Positions 25,903-35,444 of a stretch of DNA of 64,000 bases are shown piece after piece. The notes under the pieces are model-generated. The model ran no database searches and had not been told where the DNA came from. It saw nothing but the letters and a program-made list of their open reading frames with translations. Position 1 is the first letter of the stretch. Each line of letters opens with the position of its first letter. The position numbers and the translations under genes are program-made. This DNA comes from Novosphingobium sp. 17-62-19. GTDB taxonomy: Bacteria; Pseudomonadota; Alphaproteobacteria; Sphingomonadales; Sphingomonadaceae. The DNA lies in assembly GCF_002256775.1 (NCBI RefSeq), contig NZ_NCII01000003.1, positions 1 through 64,000 of the forward strand. The letters run 5' to 3'.

Positions 25903-28785
25903 TCAGTAGTTGAAACGGGCGCCGAAGACAAAGCGGCGACCGTAGTTGAACGTTTCCAGCGGCATGTTCGAATAACGACCATACGTGCTGAAGTTCGAGT
26001 TGTTGATGTTGGTCACTTCACCGAACACGGTGAACTGCTTGGTCACCTGATAGCTGGCGCTCGCGTCCACCTGGAACTGGCGGTTCACGTTGACCGGCTC
26101 GGCGCCGAAGGTGCCGCCCTGCTGCTGGCCAAGGCCCAACAGGTAGCTGTCACGCCAGTTGGCCGCAACGCGCATTTCGAAACCGTGCTTGTCATAGAAG
26201 CCGACAAGGTTGGCCGAATTGGCAAGACCGGTAATGGCAAAGGCCGAACCCGAAATGTCCGACGGATCGAAATCGCGGTTGGTATCGACGATCGTGGCAT
26301 TGGCGTTGAAGCCGAAGCCGGTCTCACCGAACACGTGCTGCCATGCAATTTCCACACCCTTCACCGTGCCATCAGGACCGTTGACGCGGCCATTGACCTG
26401 GAACTGGGCAAGCTGGTTGGTGAACGGATCGATTACGCCGTTGATCGTCTGCGTGCTCACCCCGCCAACGATGAAGTTGCTGATGTTCTTCAAGAAGAAG
26501 TTCACCGAGGCATACGAGTTCGAACCGTAGTAGAATTCACCCGCTAGGTCGAAGTTGTCAGCAACATAGGGGCGAAGATCGGGATTGCCGCCCGATGCCG
26601 CCAGGCTGCCACGGCGCAGTGTGCCAAGGTTCACAGTCGGACGCAGGTCACCCAGCGCCGGACGGGTCAGCGTGCGCGAAGCATCGAAGCGAGCCACGAA
26701 ATTCGAGGTCACTTCCAGCTTCACGTCGATGCTTGGCAGAAGATAGTTGTATGACGTTTCGCGCAGGATCGTCTGTTCCGGCGTGAATGTGTCTACCGCG
26801 ATCAGCGTCGGGTCAGTGGCAACCGTGATCAGACGCGTTGGCAAGCGACCGATCGAACGCGATGTGAGCTTGGTGTACTCGTTGCGCACGCCGGTAGTCA
26901 CATGGAACGGCATTCCGCCAAGGTCGGTATCGAACGTAACCTTGAAGAAACCGGCCCACGTCTTTTCGGTCACGCCCAGAACGCTGGCCGGATCGAACGC
27001 TGGCAGCGTGGTGCCGCCACCGGTGGCTTCGAGGAGCTTGTAGACCGCTTCAGGATCATACTTGACGATCGTCGGCGCAACATCGCCCTTGTAGCCAGGG
27101 ATGAAGCCCGCCGTGCTGATGTCCCCCTGGAAGATGCTGGCAGGAAGCGGCGAAAGTCCGCCGGTACGGCCCGACGGCGCACCATAACCGCCATAGCGGA
27201 AGAACGTGCCGTTGACAAAAGTGTTCTCGCCTTCCTGATAGAACTTGTCTTCGGAATAGCGCGCGCCGAAGTGAACCTTGACGTCTTCCTGTTCCCACTT
27301 GCCGACGAACTTGAACTGCTTGACCAGATCGGTGAAGTAGTTCGGATTACGCACGATCACGTGGCTACCCATGATCGACTTGTCGGCAAAGCGGCTGATG
27401 TCGCCGTTCGGTCCGAAGTTCTTCACGCTCGGCAGGAATTCCGCGCTCGACCCCAGGATGGTCACGCCAGCATTGGCGCCAAGCACGGTACCATAAGTGC
27501 TGCAGCTGGTCGGCGGCGTGGAATCTGTGGCACCGGCCGGGAACGTGCAGGGGGTGGACAGGAACGGACCGCCGGGGTTGGTTCCGCCGTAGCCAATGTT
27601 CATGTTGTTGACGATACCGTTACGACCCGGGTTCAGTACCGAGCGCGATACGGCGCCGTCAAAGTCGAACGAAAGGTTGTCGGTCGCTTCCCACTTCAGG
27701 TTGCCGCCAACAATGAAGGTCTGGTTGATGTTGCGCGTCAGACCCGCATTGAAATCCATCGGCGTACCGAACTGATTAAAGTCGACGACGGTGCCGTTGC
27801 TGTCCTGCTTCACATTGCGCAGATCATCGCCGTTGAACCATGCGCCATAGCCATAAGCGGCAGTACGCAGGGTCTGGCGTGTGAACGTGCCATCAATGGT
27901 CAGCTCAACCGTATCGCTTGGCCGCCACTGATAGGCAAGGCGTCCATCGATGCGCTCATCCTCGGTGGTAACCTGATTGGCACCAACTTGTTGCGGGAAC
28001 CAGCCAAGCACGTTCTTCTTTGCAGGGGTCAGATCTGCAGGAGCGCAAGCGGCCTGCGCCTGGCACTCGTAGAAGCGGTTACCGATCCAGCCGGGAATGA
28101 ACACCTGGTTTGCAGTGGTATCGACGCGGCGATAGGCGGCATAGGCAAGAATGCCCATCGTATCATCGGCAAAGGTGGTGCTGGCCAGCACGCCGCCCGA
28201 AGGACGGACGTTTCCGTTGCGATCCTGAATCGCAGCCTGCGCCTTGGCCACCAGTTTGGTGCCGGTGCTGTCGAACGGCTTGGGCAGCGCAACGTCGATC
28301 GTTGCACCGATTGCGGCCGAACCCAGCGTCACGTCCGGCGTCTTGTAAACGCTCAGGCGCGTGACGAAGTCCGAACCGATCGTCGAAAAGTCAACGGCGC
28401 GGCCACCCGACGCGGTCGACAGGCGACGGCCATCGAACTGCGTGTCGTTGAAGTCACCGCCGAAGCCGCGAACTGTCACACCGGTGGCTTCACCACGCGA
28501 ACCGGAACGCTGGATCGAAACACCGGGCAGGCGCTACAGTGCGTCGGCCACGTTCGCGTCAGGAAACTTGCCGATATCTTCAGCGGAGATTGCATCGACC
28601 ACGCCGGAGGCCGTCCGCTTGATCTCCATGTTGCGCTGCAAGGAACCGCGAATGCCAGTGACGATGATTGCTTCATCGCTCACCGCGTTTTCGGCCATTT
28701 GCGCCTGTGCTGGCATTGCAACTGCCAGTGCCAATGCGCTTATCCCGGTGCGCAAAAGCAACCCTGAAGCATGTGCGTTATCCAT
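25903..28785 (-). pseudogene. TonB-dependent receptor, interrupted by one amber codon
   Basis: This 960-codon frame encodes an oligosaccharide-type TonB-dependent receptor: signal peptide ending MPAQAQ, TonB box region EAIIVTGIRGSL, plug domain, beta-barrel and a C-terminal FGARFNY. Codon 84 is TAG (28536-28534 on the minus strand), inside the near-invariant plug motif ADAL-RLPGVSI, where relatives have CAG for glutamine. Everything else is open and in frame to the terminal stop. One C-to-T change explains it, so this is a fresh mutation, a sequencing error or a suppressed stop. ATG 28785 follows a GGGAGAGG. The first 83 residues alone cannot make a receptor, and an internal start would lose the signal and TonB box. 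Confidence 0.85.
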
Positions 28786-28829
28786 ACCCTCTCCCAAACC
28801 CCATGTCTGACGGCTCCCCCGCCCGGGAA

Positions 28830-28841
28830 GGTAGCGATACC
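28830..28841. promoter_or_regulatory. LacI-type operator, weaker copy
   Basis: GGTAGCGATACC differs at two bases from the GGTAGCGCTATC core. It lies 45 bases before the TonB receptor start codon. Confidence 0.45.
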
Positions 28842-28982
28842 GCGTCCTGAAGTCAGGATTTGGTCACATGCACATGGAATGGAGGGAACAGTCCTTCGCC
28901 GGAGCGGCATTCCGCCACCCATTGCATCTCTCCACGCCGATGTGCTTGTCGCCACCTTGCGAAATACCCCATAGCGAGTCGC

Positions 28983-28994
28983 GATAGCGCTATC
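28983..28994. promoter_or_regulatory. LacI-type operator, perfect palindrome
   Basis: GATAGCGCTATC is a perfect 12-bp palindrome and the most symmetrical copy of the motif. It lies midway between the two divergent operons. Confidence 0.65.
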
Positions 28995-29071
28995 AACATC
29001 AAATTGTCTGCTTTATACCGAGTATCGTGCTGACTATGACATATCTGCATCACCTGCCTGCCTGATGCTGC

Positions 29072-29084
29072 TGATAGCGCAAAC
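29072..29084. promoter_or_regulatory. LacI-type operator, near the SapC gene
   Basis: TGATAGCGCAAAC matches TGATAGCGCTACC at 11 of 13 bases and lies about 62 bases ahead of the SapC start. Confidence 0.45.
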
Positions 29085-29145
29085 ATTTGGCTTGCGGTGC
29101 CGGTCCGGGCAAGTCATGTTCAATATCAAAATGGGAGAGCAATAG

Positions 29146-29868
29146 ATGCAGGAGCAGCTGGAACTGCTGGACGGTGGAACGCATGGCGCGCTTCACATGC
29201 ATAGGCTGGGCGGGCCGCATCCGCATATGGTCCAGATTGTTGTCGGAGAAGTTGAGCTTGCAGCAAACAGCTGCCCGGTCGTTCTCGTAAAATCCGCAGA
29301 AACGGGACGCTTCTCGCTCGCCGCGCTATTCGGGTTCGCCCCCGGCGAGGTTCTGGTGGACGTTGCTGATTCCGGGCAGATGCCGTTCGTGCCGCTGGAA
29401 CTGGTGCGTCAGGGCTTTTATGCTGTCGAACAAAGCATCGCGGTAGATCTGGCCCACCCGCGCTTTGCAGCAGGCGGGCCTATCGCCCTGTTTGAAGCCC
29501 ACGGTGAACCCACCGCGCAGATGCGCGCGGTGCAGAAGGCCATCGGACAGCTGATGGCGATGGGACCGCCGACAGAGGCTTTCATCGAGGCTATGACAAA
29601 CCTGAAGCTGGTCGAACCGATCGATGTCCAGTTGCAGTTCGATGATGGCTCGAACATTGCCCTCAACGGGCTGTACTCGATCAGCGGTGATGCCATGTCG
29701 GCTCTGGGTGATATTGAAATCATCAGACTATTTCGCAATGGCTGGCTGCAAGCGGCATTGGCCATGCGCGGATCGCTGCACCAGATCGGATTGCTGGCGC
29801 GGCGAAAGAACGAATCAGCAGGATCGCGCTCATCAGGTTTCGACAGGGCTTTGGCTGGCTGGGCCTGA
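29146..29868 (+). CDS. SapC family protein
   Basis: A 240-residue member of the SapC family (PF07277), a group known from Caulobacter S-layer studies and from sphingomonad TonB-receptor loci; its biochemical role is not established. Family-like parts are FSLAALFGFAPGEVLVD, the FVPLELVRQGFY segment and a C-terminal half ending in ISGDAMSALGDIEIIRLFRNGWL, where family members usually carry a LxxLxxxGWLxxxhAHLxSL-type end; here it reads LQAALAMRGSLHQI. No signal peptide. ATG 29146 has GGAGAG eight bases ahead. The cupin gene begins three bases after its stop, so the two are tightly coupled. Confidence 0.85.
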   Translation: MQEQLELLDGGTHGALHMHRLGGPHPHMVQIVVGEVELAANSCPVVLVKSAETGRFSLAALFGFAPGEVLVDVADSGQMPFVPLELVRQGFYAVEQSIAVDLAHPRFAAGGPIALFEAHGEPTAQMRAVQKAIGQLMAMGPPTEAFIEAMTNLKLVEPIDVQLQFDDGSNIALNGLYSISGDAMSALGDIEIIRLFRNGWLQAALAMRGSLHQIGLLARRKNESAGSRSSGFDRALAGWA

Positions 29869-29871
29869 TCC

Positions 29872-30888
29872 ATGGGAACTGTGCGCGAACTTTCACGCGA
29901 TGACCCGGCGCTGTCTTCTGCCGAGTCTTTTGCTGCAAATGTGATCTGCGCGGCACAGCCTATAGTGATGCGCGGCCTTGGCGCACACCTGCCTGCCGTG
30001 ACTGCAGGAACGCCCTCGCCTGCAGCGGCTCTGGGCTACATCCAGACCTTCGATTGCGGCCAGCGCCCCGAAGTTTTCCATGCCTCAGCCGATGCCGCCG
30101 GGCGCTATTTCTACAATGGGGACCTGAGCGGCTTCAATTTCGAACGCGAAACGCTGCCTCTATCCAGTGCTTTTGCGCGAATGCTGCGCCAGGCGTCGGG
30201 CGAGGAGAGCGGCACCACTTATGTCGGCTCGCTGCTTGCCTCACACTATTTGCCCGGCTTTGCCGAGGCCAATCGCCTGCCCGTAGTGCCGTCAGAGGTG
30301 GCCGCCCGACTGTGGATCGGCAACGGGTCGCACGTCGCCTGCCATTATGACGCCTATGAGAACATCGCGTGTGTGCTGGCCGGATCGCGCCGCTTCACGC
30401 TCTATCCGCCTGATGCCATTGGCGATCTCTATGTCGGCCCGATCGATCACACCATGGCCGGGCAACCGGTGAGCATGGCCGCCGCCGATCCTGAAAAACC
30501 CGCCTATCCGCGCTTCGCCGCTGCACGCCAGCGCGCGCTGGTGGTCAATCTTGCCCCCGGTGACGCCCTGTTCCTGCCAAAGCTGTGGTGGCATCAGGTT
30601 GAAGCTGACGCCCCGGTCAACGTCATGCTCAACTATTGGTGGGATGCCACCGCCATCGGCCCGGATGCGCCGATGCTGTCCATGCTGCACGCGATGATCA
30701 CCATTGCAGAGCGTCCTGCGGCAGAGCGCGACGCCTTCCGCGCCTTTTTCGATCACTTCGTTTTCCGCCCTGATGGCCACCCACTTGCCCATCTGCCGCA
30801 AGAACGACGCGGCGTACTCGGTTCACTGCGCGGCGGTGGTTACGGCCAGATCCGCGCGATGATCCTGCGCGCCTTGCGCGGCGGATAG
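29872..30888 (+). CDS. JmjC-type cupin-like (cupin_8) protein
   Basis: A 338-residue protein of the cupin_8/JmjC family, Fe(II)- and 2-oxoglutarate-dependent hydroxylases that act on protein side chains or small molecules. The iron triad is visible: H158 and D160 in HVACHYDAYEN and H241 in KLWWHQVEA, with the double-stranded beta-helix between them (FTLYPPDAIGDLYVGP). No signal peptide. It is directly downstream of SapC. Cupin_8, SapC and halogenase-like genes often cluster with TonB receptors in related bacteria, so a shared modification role is plausible but undetermined. Confidence 0.85.
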   Translation: MGTVRELSRDDPALSSAESFAANVICAAQPIVMRGLGAHLPAVTAGTPSPAAALGYIQTFDCGQRPEVFHASADAAGRYFYNGDLSGFNFERETLPLSSAFARMLRQASGEESGTTYVGSLLASHYLPGFAEANRLPVVPSEVAARLWIGNGSHVACHYDAYENIACVLAGSRRFTLYPPDAIGDLYVGPIDHTMAGQPVSMAAADPEKPAYPRFAAARQRALVVNLAPGDALFLPKLWWHQVEADAPVNVMLNYWWDATAIGPDAPMLSMLHAMITIAERPAAERDAFRAFFDHFVFRPDGHPLAHLPQERRGVLGSLRGGGYGQIRAMILRALRGG

Positions 30889-30922
30889 ACACCCGCCCCA
30901 CATACCACACGGGAGAATGCCG

Positions 30923-32002
30923 ATGCGCCTATACCGCATGATTGCCCTTTCCGCCCTGATGATAGGAGCGCTACCTTTCGGCGCATTCGCCAATGCACAA
31001 GTTGCAACGCCTGCACCGGCCGCAATTGTCGGAGCGCCAAAGGTCACGGTTGAGCGCCTCACGCTGCACAGCAGTGCTCTCGAAGGTTCGCTGGAAGGCA
31101 ACAGCGCCGATCGCGCGGTCATCGTCGTGCTGCCACCCAGCTATGGCCGCGACAAGGCGCGGCGCTATCCGGTGGTCTATGCGCTGCACGGCTATTCCAT
31201 CGGCGCGGAACAATGGATCGGCGAGATCCACGTGCCGCGCGTGATCGAAAACGCCCTTGCCCAGGGGACGCGCGAAATGATCGCGGTCTTCCCCGACAGC
31301 AAGACCGTGCACAACGGTTCGATGTACTCCTCCTCGGCCACGACCGGCGATTTCGAAAGCTTCATCGCGCACGATCTGGTGGCAGAGGTTGACCGGCGTT
31401 ACCGCACGATTCCAAAGCGCGAGAGCCGGGGCCTCGTCGGCCATTCGATGGGCGGATATGGCGCCACGCGCATCGGCATGAAGCACGCAGACGTGTTCGG
31501 CGCGCTCTACCTGATGAGCCCGCGCTGCCTCTCTGCCCGCACGCTGATGGGCCTCACGCCCGAAGCGATGCAGGCCTACAGCGCGATGAAATCACCGGCC
31601 GATTCGGCAGGGCTGCAATGGATGCAGCACGCCACGCTGGCTGCCGCTGCGGCATGGTCGCCCAATCCGCAGAACCCGCCGCTTTACCTCGATCTGCCGC
31701 TGGACGCACAGGGCGAGCCACGTGCAGATGTGCTGGCAAAGTGGGCCGCCAATGCCCCGCTGGCTTTCGTTGATCAATATGTCGGCAACTTGCGCCGCTA
31801 TGCCGCCATCGCGATGGACGTGGGCGACAAGGACGGCCTCAAGGACGACACGGCCACGCTCCATCAGGCGCTTGATGCCTATGGCATCGCCAACAGTTTC
31901 ACCCTCTACGAAGGCGATCACACCAACCGCGTCGCCTTCCGCTTTCAGGAGCAGGTCATGCCCTTTTTCAACCAGCATCTTCAGTTCGGAGCAGGCCAGT
32001 GA
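30923..32002 (+). CDS. Secreted CE1/esterase-D-like carbohydrate esterase
   Basis: An alpha/beta hydrolase of 359 residues with a signal peptide ending FANA. The nucleophile elbow is GHSMGGYGATR, the acid is probably the aspartate in DVGDKDGL and the histidine is in YEGDHTNRVAF. VVYALHGYSIGAEQW near the start is typical of the putative-esterase family that holds feruloyl and acetyl esterases (CE1). ATG 30923 is chosen over 30917 because GGGAG then has normal spacing. It lies in the SapC-cupin operon before GH27, so removal of ester groups from hemicellulose is likely. Confidence 0.8.
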   Translation: MRLYRMIALSALMIGALPFGAFANAQVATPAPAAIVGAPKVTVERLTLHSSALEGSLEGNSADRAVIVVLPPSYGRDKARRYPVVYALHGYSIGAEQWIGEIHVPRVIENALAQGTREMIAVFPDSKTVHNGSMYSSSATTGDFESFIAHDLVAEVDRRYRTIPKRESRGLVGHSMGGYGATRIGMKHADVFGALYLMSPRCLSARTLMGLTPEAMQAYSAMKSPADSAGLQWMQHATLAAAAAWSPNPQNPPLYLDLPLDAQGEPRADVLAKWAANAPLAFVDQYVGNLRRYAAIAMDVGDKDGLKDDTATLHQALDAYGIANSFTLYEGDHTNRVAFRFQEQVMPFFNQHLQFGAGQ

Positions 32003-33915
32003 ACCGCGCTTCATTGTGCGCAGCATTGCTTGCAGCAACGCTGCTGTCCGCCCCTGCTCTGGCGCAGGACCAAAGCGCAGCCGAACGCTCGCTCGAGGCG
32101 CGCGGCCAGTGGAGCGTCACCGCGCGGGGCAATGCTCCCCTGCCGCCGATGGGCTGGAACAGTTGGAACGCGTTCGGCACCGATATTGACGAAGAAAAGG
32201 TCATCGCATCGGCCCAGCTGATCGTAGACTCCGGCCTCGCGGCCAAGGGCTATCGCTATATCAACCTCGACGATGGTTGGTGGGCCAAGCGGCGTCAGAC
32301 GGATGGCCGCGTGCTGATCCGCACCGATAATTTCCCTTCGGCCCGCACTGCAGATGGCAACACCAGCTTCCGCCCCTTCACCGACCGGCTCCACGCCATG
32401 GGCCTGAAGGCTGGCATCTACAGCGAAATCGGCCGCAACAGCTGCGGCCAGATCTATGGCGATCCCACAGGCCCCGGCCAGCCCGCCGGTACGCAGGCAG
32501 AACGCGAGATCGGGCTTTATGGCCACATCGATCGGGACATCGCGCTCTATTTCGGTGAATGGAATTTCGATTACATCAAGGTCGATGGTTGCGGCATTCG
32601 CGCGCTGGCCGCTGACAGCCCGCAAGTCCAGTCCGGCCGTTTGCGCGCGCTCGATCCGCTGATCGATTACGACACGATCCCGCGCACCGATATTCCGGCG
32701 GTAAAGGCCCTGTTCGGTCAAGTCGGGCAGGCGTTGGCACGCAACAAACCCGGCAACGATTTCGTCCTGTCGATCTGCCTGTGGGGCTCGGCTGATGTGC
32801 GATCGTGGGCGCGCACGCTGGGCAACCTTTCGCGCACCAGCGAAGACATTTCGCCCAACTGGGAGCGGATGCTGCACAACCTCGATTCGGCCTCGCGCCG
32901 CGAACTCTATGCCAAGCCCAACAGCTGGAACGATCCCGATATGCTGTTCATCGGCAGCGGTGAATTCGACGATGAACACATCGCCGAAGCCCGTTCGCAC
33001 ATGTCGCTTTGGGCCATGCTCAATGCACCGCTGATCATCGGCTTCGATCTGCGCAAGGCCTCGCCAAAGATCATGGGCGTACTGGGCAACGCACAGGTCA
33101 CCGCTCTCAATCAGGATGCTGCCGCCAATCAGGCCGTGCTCGCCTACGATGGCGATTCTGTGCAGATTTTCGTCAAGACATTGGCCGATGGCACCAAGGC
33201 GGTCGCTCTGTTCAACCGCACAGGCAGCCCGATCGACGTCAAGCTGATCGCATCACACCTGAAGTTCCGCGCCGACCAGCCCATCAGCCTGACCGACCTG
33301 TGGGACGGCGGCACAAAGTCCTTCACTGACGAGATGCCGATTCACCTTGAACGCCACCAGACGCTGCTGTTCAAGGCCAGCGGCACGCGCGAGCGGCCTC
33401 AGGGCCTGTACTTGTCCGAGCAGCCCGCCAACGTGAACCCCGCCGTCGATGGCGTGGTCCACCCAATGGCCGATCCGCTGGTCTATCGCGGACTCTTGCC
33501 ATGGCGCTCGACCAAGGCGGATGGCGAGCATCCGGTCTATGGCGGCTGGGGTGGCGCGAGAGCTGACGCCACGCCCTTTGCGCAAACGCCCAAGATCGCT
33601 GGCAAAACTTACGCCAGCGCCATCGGCACCCTCGCCAACTCACGCCTCGAAGTGCGCAACAACGGCTTTGCCACGTTCACCGCGCTTGCCGGGATCGACG
33701 ATGCCACCGCCGACGCCACAGCCCGCGTCCGCTTCTCGGTTCACGCCGATGGCAAGCGCCTGATGCAAACGGACTGGATGAAGCGCGGAGACAAGCCGAT
33801 GCCGATCTCGGTCCCGGTCAAAGGCGCAAAAATCGTCGAACTGGTCGCCGAGGGCAATCGCACGGAAATGCAGACGGTGCCGGTCAACTGGGCGATGGCA
33901 GCGCTGGACCGGTGA
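31999..33915 (+). CDS. GH27 alpha-galactosidase with C-terminal NPCBM-like domain
   Basis: A 638-residue secreted family 27 enzyme with signal peptide ending ALAQ. The barrel starts LPPMGWNSWNAFG; the nucleophile aspartate is in FDYIKVDGCG and the acid/base aspartate in NSWNDPDMLFIG. A beta-sandwich follows to about residue 470, then a C-terminal module (about 480-638, with PVYGGWGGARAD and GKTYASAIGTLANS) of the NPCBM type. It starts at GTG 31999 overlapping the esterase stop (GTGA), so translation is coupled. It would remove galactose side groups from galactomannan or xyloglucan. Confidence 0.92.
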   Translation: MNRASLCAALLAATLLSAPALAQDQSAAERSLEARGQWSVTARGNAPLPPMGWNSWNAFGTDIDEEKVIASAQLIVDSGLAAKGYRYINLDDGWWAKRRQTDGRVLIRTDNFPSARTADGNTSFRPFTDRLHAMGLKAGIYSEIGRNSCGQIYGDPTGPGQPAGTQAEREIGLYGHIDRDIALYFGEWNFDYIKVDGCGIRALAADSPQVQSGRLRALDPLIDYDTIPRTDIPAVKALFGQVGQALARNKPGNDFVLSICLWGSADVRSWARTLGNLSRTSEDISPNWERMLHNLDSASRRELYAKPNSWNDPDMLFIGSGEFDDEHIAEARSHMSLWAMLNAPLIIGFDLRKASPKIMGVLGNAQVTALNQDAAANQAVLAYDGDSVQIFVKTLADGTKAVALFNRTGSPIDVKLIASHLKFRADQPISLTDLWDGGTKSFTDEMPIHLERHQTLLFKASGTRERPQGLYLSEQPANVNPAVDGVVHPMADPLVYRGLLPWRSTKADGEHPVYGGWGGARADATPFAQTPKIAGKTYASAIGTLANSRLEVRNNGFATFTALAGIDDATADATARVRFSVHADGKRLMQTDWMKRGDKPMPISVPVKGAKIVELVAEGNRTEMQTVPVNWAMAALDR

Positions 33916-34105
33916 AATGCCTGCCCGTTTCCTGCTTCAATGACGAAGGCTGGAAACGGGCCAAACCTTGTCGAACTTGCATGGCCGCTTCGGCCATTGC
34001 TCTCGCCAAAAGCGGGAGTTCTTTTAGCGACGCCGTTGCGGACACTTGGCCATTTGGCAGAAAACGCGCAAGATCCCCTGTTCGTTCATTTTAGTACGGC
34101 GGCAG

Positions 34106-35050
34106 CTACTCCTTGAGTAGCTCGTTTAAATATGGTTCGGCCATGTCGGCAGGAACAGGCAAATGTTCAGTCGTTAGCACACGCCACTTTTCGCCTGAGA
34201 ACCTGAACAACACTCCGCCCTTGGGGTCACGCGGAGCGGGTATGCTGTTGGCGTCGCCGGTCCAATGAATGACACCATCATCGAAATCGGTAGCAGTGTC
34301 GGAAAGGGAAACCAAAATCTCATCGGCCTGCCTCTTTTGGATTTGTAACTCCATCACATGGAGCAGATCGAGCCGGTCGAGAGCAAAGTGCGGTGGAAAC
34401 GCTGTGTTGTAAGAATTCTCAAGGTCAACAACGGACGGATAGCGGATACCGATCCTCCCATCTTCCAAAATGAAACCTTCTTCCCGCTTATTGAAATCTG
34501 ACGTGAATTTATCTGAGATGGCGGCGGTAGGTTTGTAGTCCGTCGAAAAGTCTCTAGGCACCTTTCTGGTGAACAGAGTGTCCAGATAAGCATAAAGCAT
34601 AGTGTCCTTTTCGTCCAAGCGCTCCATGAACGCTTGATCTTCTTCCATATCGAACACTTTGTTGACTGGTAGCTCCTTCTTACCGATCCATTGAGAGATG
34701 TATGCAACATCATCCGCCTGCACATCGCATTCGAGCAAAGCGGTGATACGGCGAGAGGAGCAATACAGCATTGGATGGCCGGGAGCATTGCACCGTTGAA
34801 AACCACTCACGCAGTCAGCGGAAGGTGCACAAAGCTCCGAGACATTCCGCAGCTTGTGCCCGGGATTTTTTCGCACGCGGAAAAAGAGCTCGTGGGATTT
34901 GGTTGGCCCAACCATGATGGGGACACCGGCAATCATCCGGCTAACGATTGCTTTGACAGTTTTATAATCGGATTTGCTGAAATCTAACCGATTTAGCCTT
35001 TTTATCTGCTCCCTCATCTCAAGCCTTGAGAGGCCAATTTTCTTAATCAT
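34106..35050 (-). CDS. RES-domain protein (NAD+ phosphorylase/glycohydrolase-type toxin), orphan
   Basis: A 314-residue protein. Residues about 45-115 carry the RES-domain pattern: the arginine in FFRVRKNPG, then GHPMLYCSSRRITALLECDV, matching the family's Y-x-S ... A-x-x-E block. Known RES toxins (MbcT, ParT and others) degrade or modify NAD+ and are usually 150-230 residues beside an Xre/MbcA antitoxin. This one has about 190 extra C-terminal residues and no antitoxin gene next to it. Base composition is clearly lower in GC than the flanks (about 43-53% in sampled 60-base lines), suggesting transfer. A role in phage defence is possible but not shown. Confidence 0.6.
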   Translation of the reverse strand: MIKKIGLSRLEMREQIKRLNRLDFSKSDYKTVKAIVSRMIAGVPIMVGPTKSHELFFRVRKNPGHKLRNVSELCAPSADCVSGFQRCNAPGHPMLYCSSRRITALLECDVQADDVAYISQWIGKKELPVNKVFDMEEDQAFMERLDEKDTMLYAYLDTLFTRKVPRDFSTDYKPTAAISDKFTSDFNKREEGFILEDGRIGIRYPSVVDLENSYNTAFPPHFALDRLDLLHVMELQIQKRQADEILVSLSDTATDFDDGVIHWTGDANSIPAPRDPKGGVLFRFSGEKWRVLTTEHLPVPADMAEPYLNELLKE

Positions 35051-35444
35051 CGAAAATTTCTCTGCAATTACTCTTAACCAGTATCGGACAATGGCGACCT
35101 TTTAACCGATCGTCCATGGCGCGCGATCGCGTCGTTACCTCTAGCACCACTCCCGCGCAGCGGGTTCAAGCATCGTCCCAGAAATAGTCGGTAGCCTGGT
35201 CTTACTAAACGACCGCTCCCCACCCAAAATCAGACCCCATCGCGGCCCCACCCATGTCCCAAAAGCTACCATCACGTCGCACTTAGTCCAGCGCCTCTCC
35301 CCGCCTGGATCGCGAAACTGACTCACATCCCGATGCCAGCACCACAAAAAACGGCCCGGAAAGCGGTGTGCTTTCCGGGCCTTTCAGTGAATTGCAGCAG
35401 CCTCAGGAGGGAGGTTAGAGACTGTTGCAGGGTGGTTCTTGCAT
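35051..35444. other. Intergenic region of about 390 bases, no credible gene
   Basis: The left part (35051-35100) is AT-rich and holds the promoter of the RES gene. A 68-residue minus-strand frame occupies 35141-35347 but has no recognisable family and no clear ribosome binding site. The right end holds the terminator of the GH51 gene (35353-35384). I see no tRNA, repeat or operator copy. Confidence 0.5.
35353..35384 (-). terminator. Intrinsic terminator after the GH51 gene
   Basis: GGCCCGGAAAGC at 35353-35364 pairs perfectly over 12 bp with 35370-35381 around a five-base loop. On the minus strand the stem is followed by GTTTTTTG, so it ends transcription arriving from the arabinofuranosidase gene. 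Confidence 0.85.

Larger units (their letters stand above)
28786..29145. promoter_or_regulatory. Divergent promoter region between the receptor and SapC operons
   Basis: This 360-base gap has no credible gene. It holds three LacI-operator-like sites (28830-28841, 28983-28994, 29072-29084) and AT-rich stretches around 28995-29020 and 29030-29045 that could hold the promoters. The three sites at intervals of about 153 and 89 bases would permit looping between the two divergent promoters, which is inference. Confidence 0.65.

Noticed and set aside
28480..28533. A separate, shorter receptor gene starting after the amber codon
   Set aside because: A start at about 28479 would lack signal peptide, TonB box and half the plug, so it is not a working gene; the frame is better read as one interrupted receptor.
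33916..34105. A 60-codon plus-strand frame between GH27 and the RES gene
   Set aside because: Short, no start signal, no recognisable product; treated as plain intergenic sequence.
35141..35347. A 68-residue minus-strand frame in the gap after the RES gene
   Set aside because: No family pattern, no clear ribosome binding site, and it overlaps no conserved context; could be a degenerate fragment but cannot be supported.
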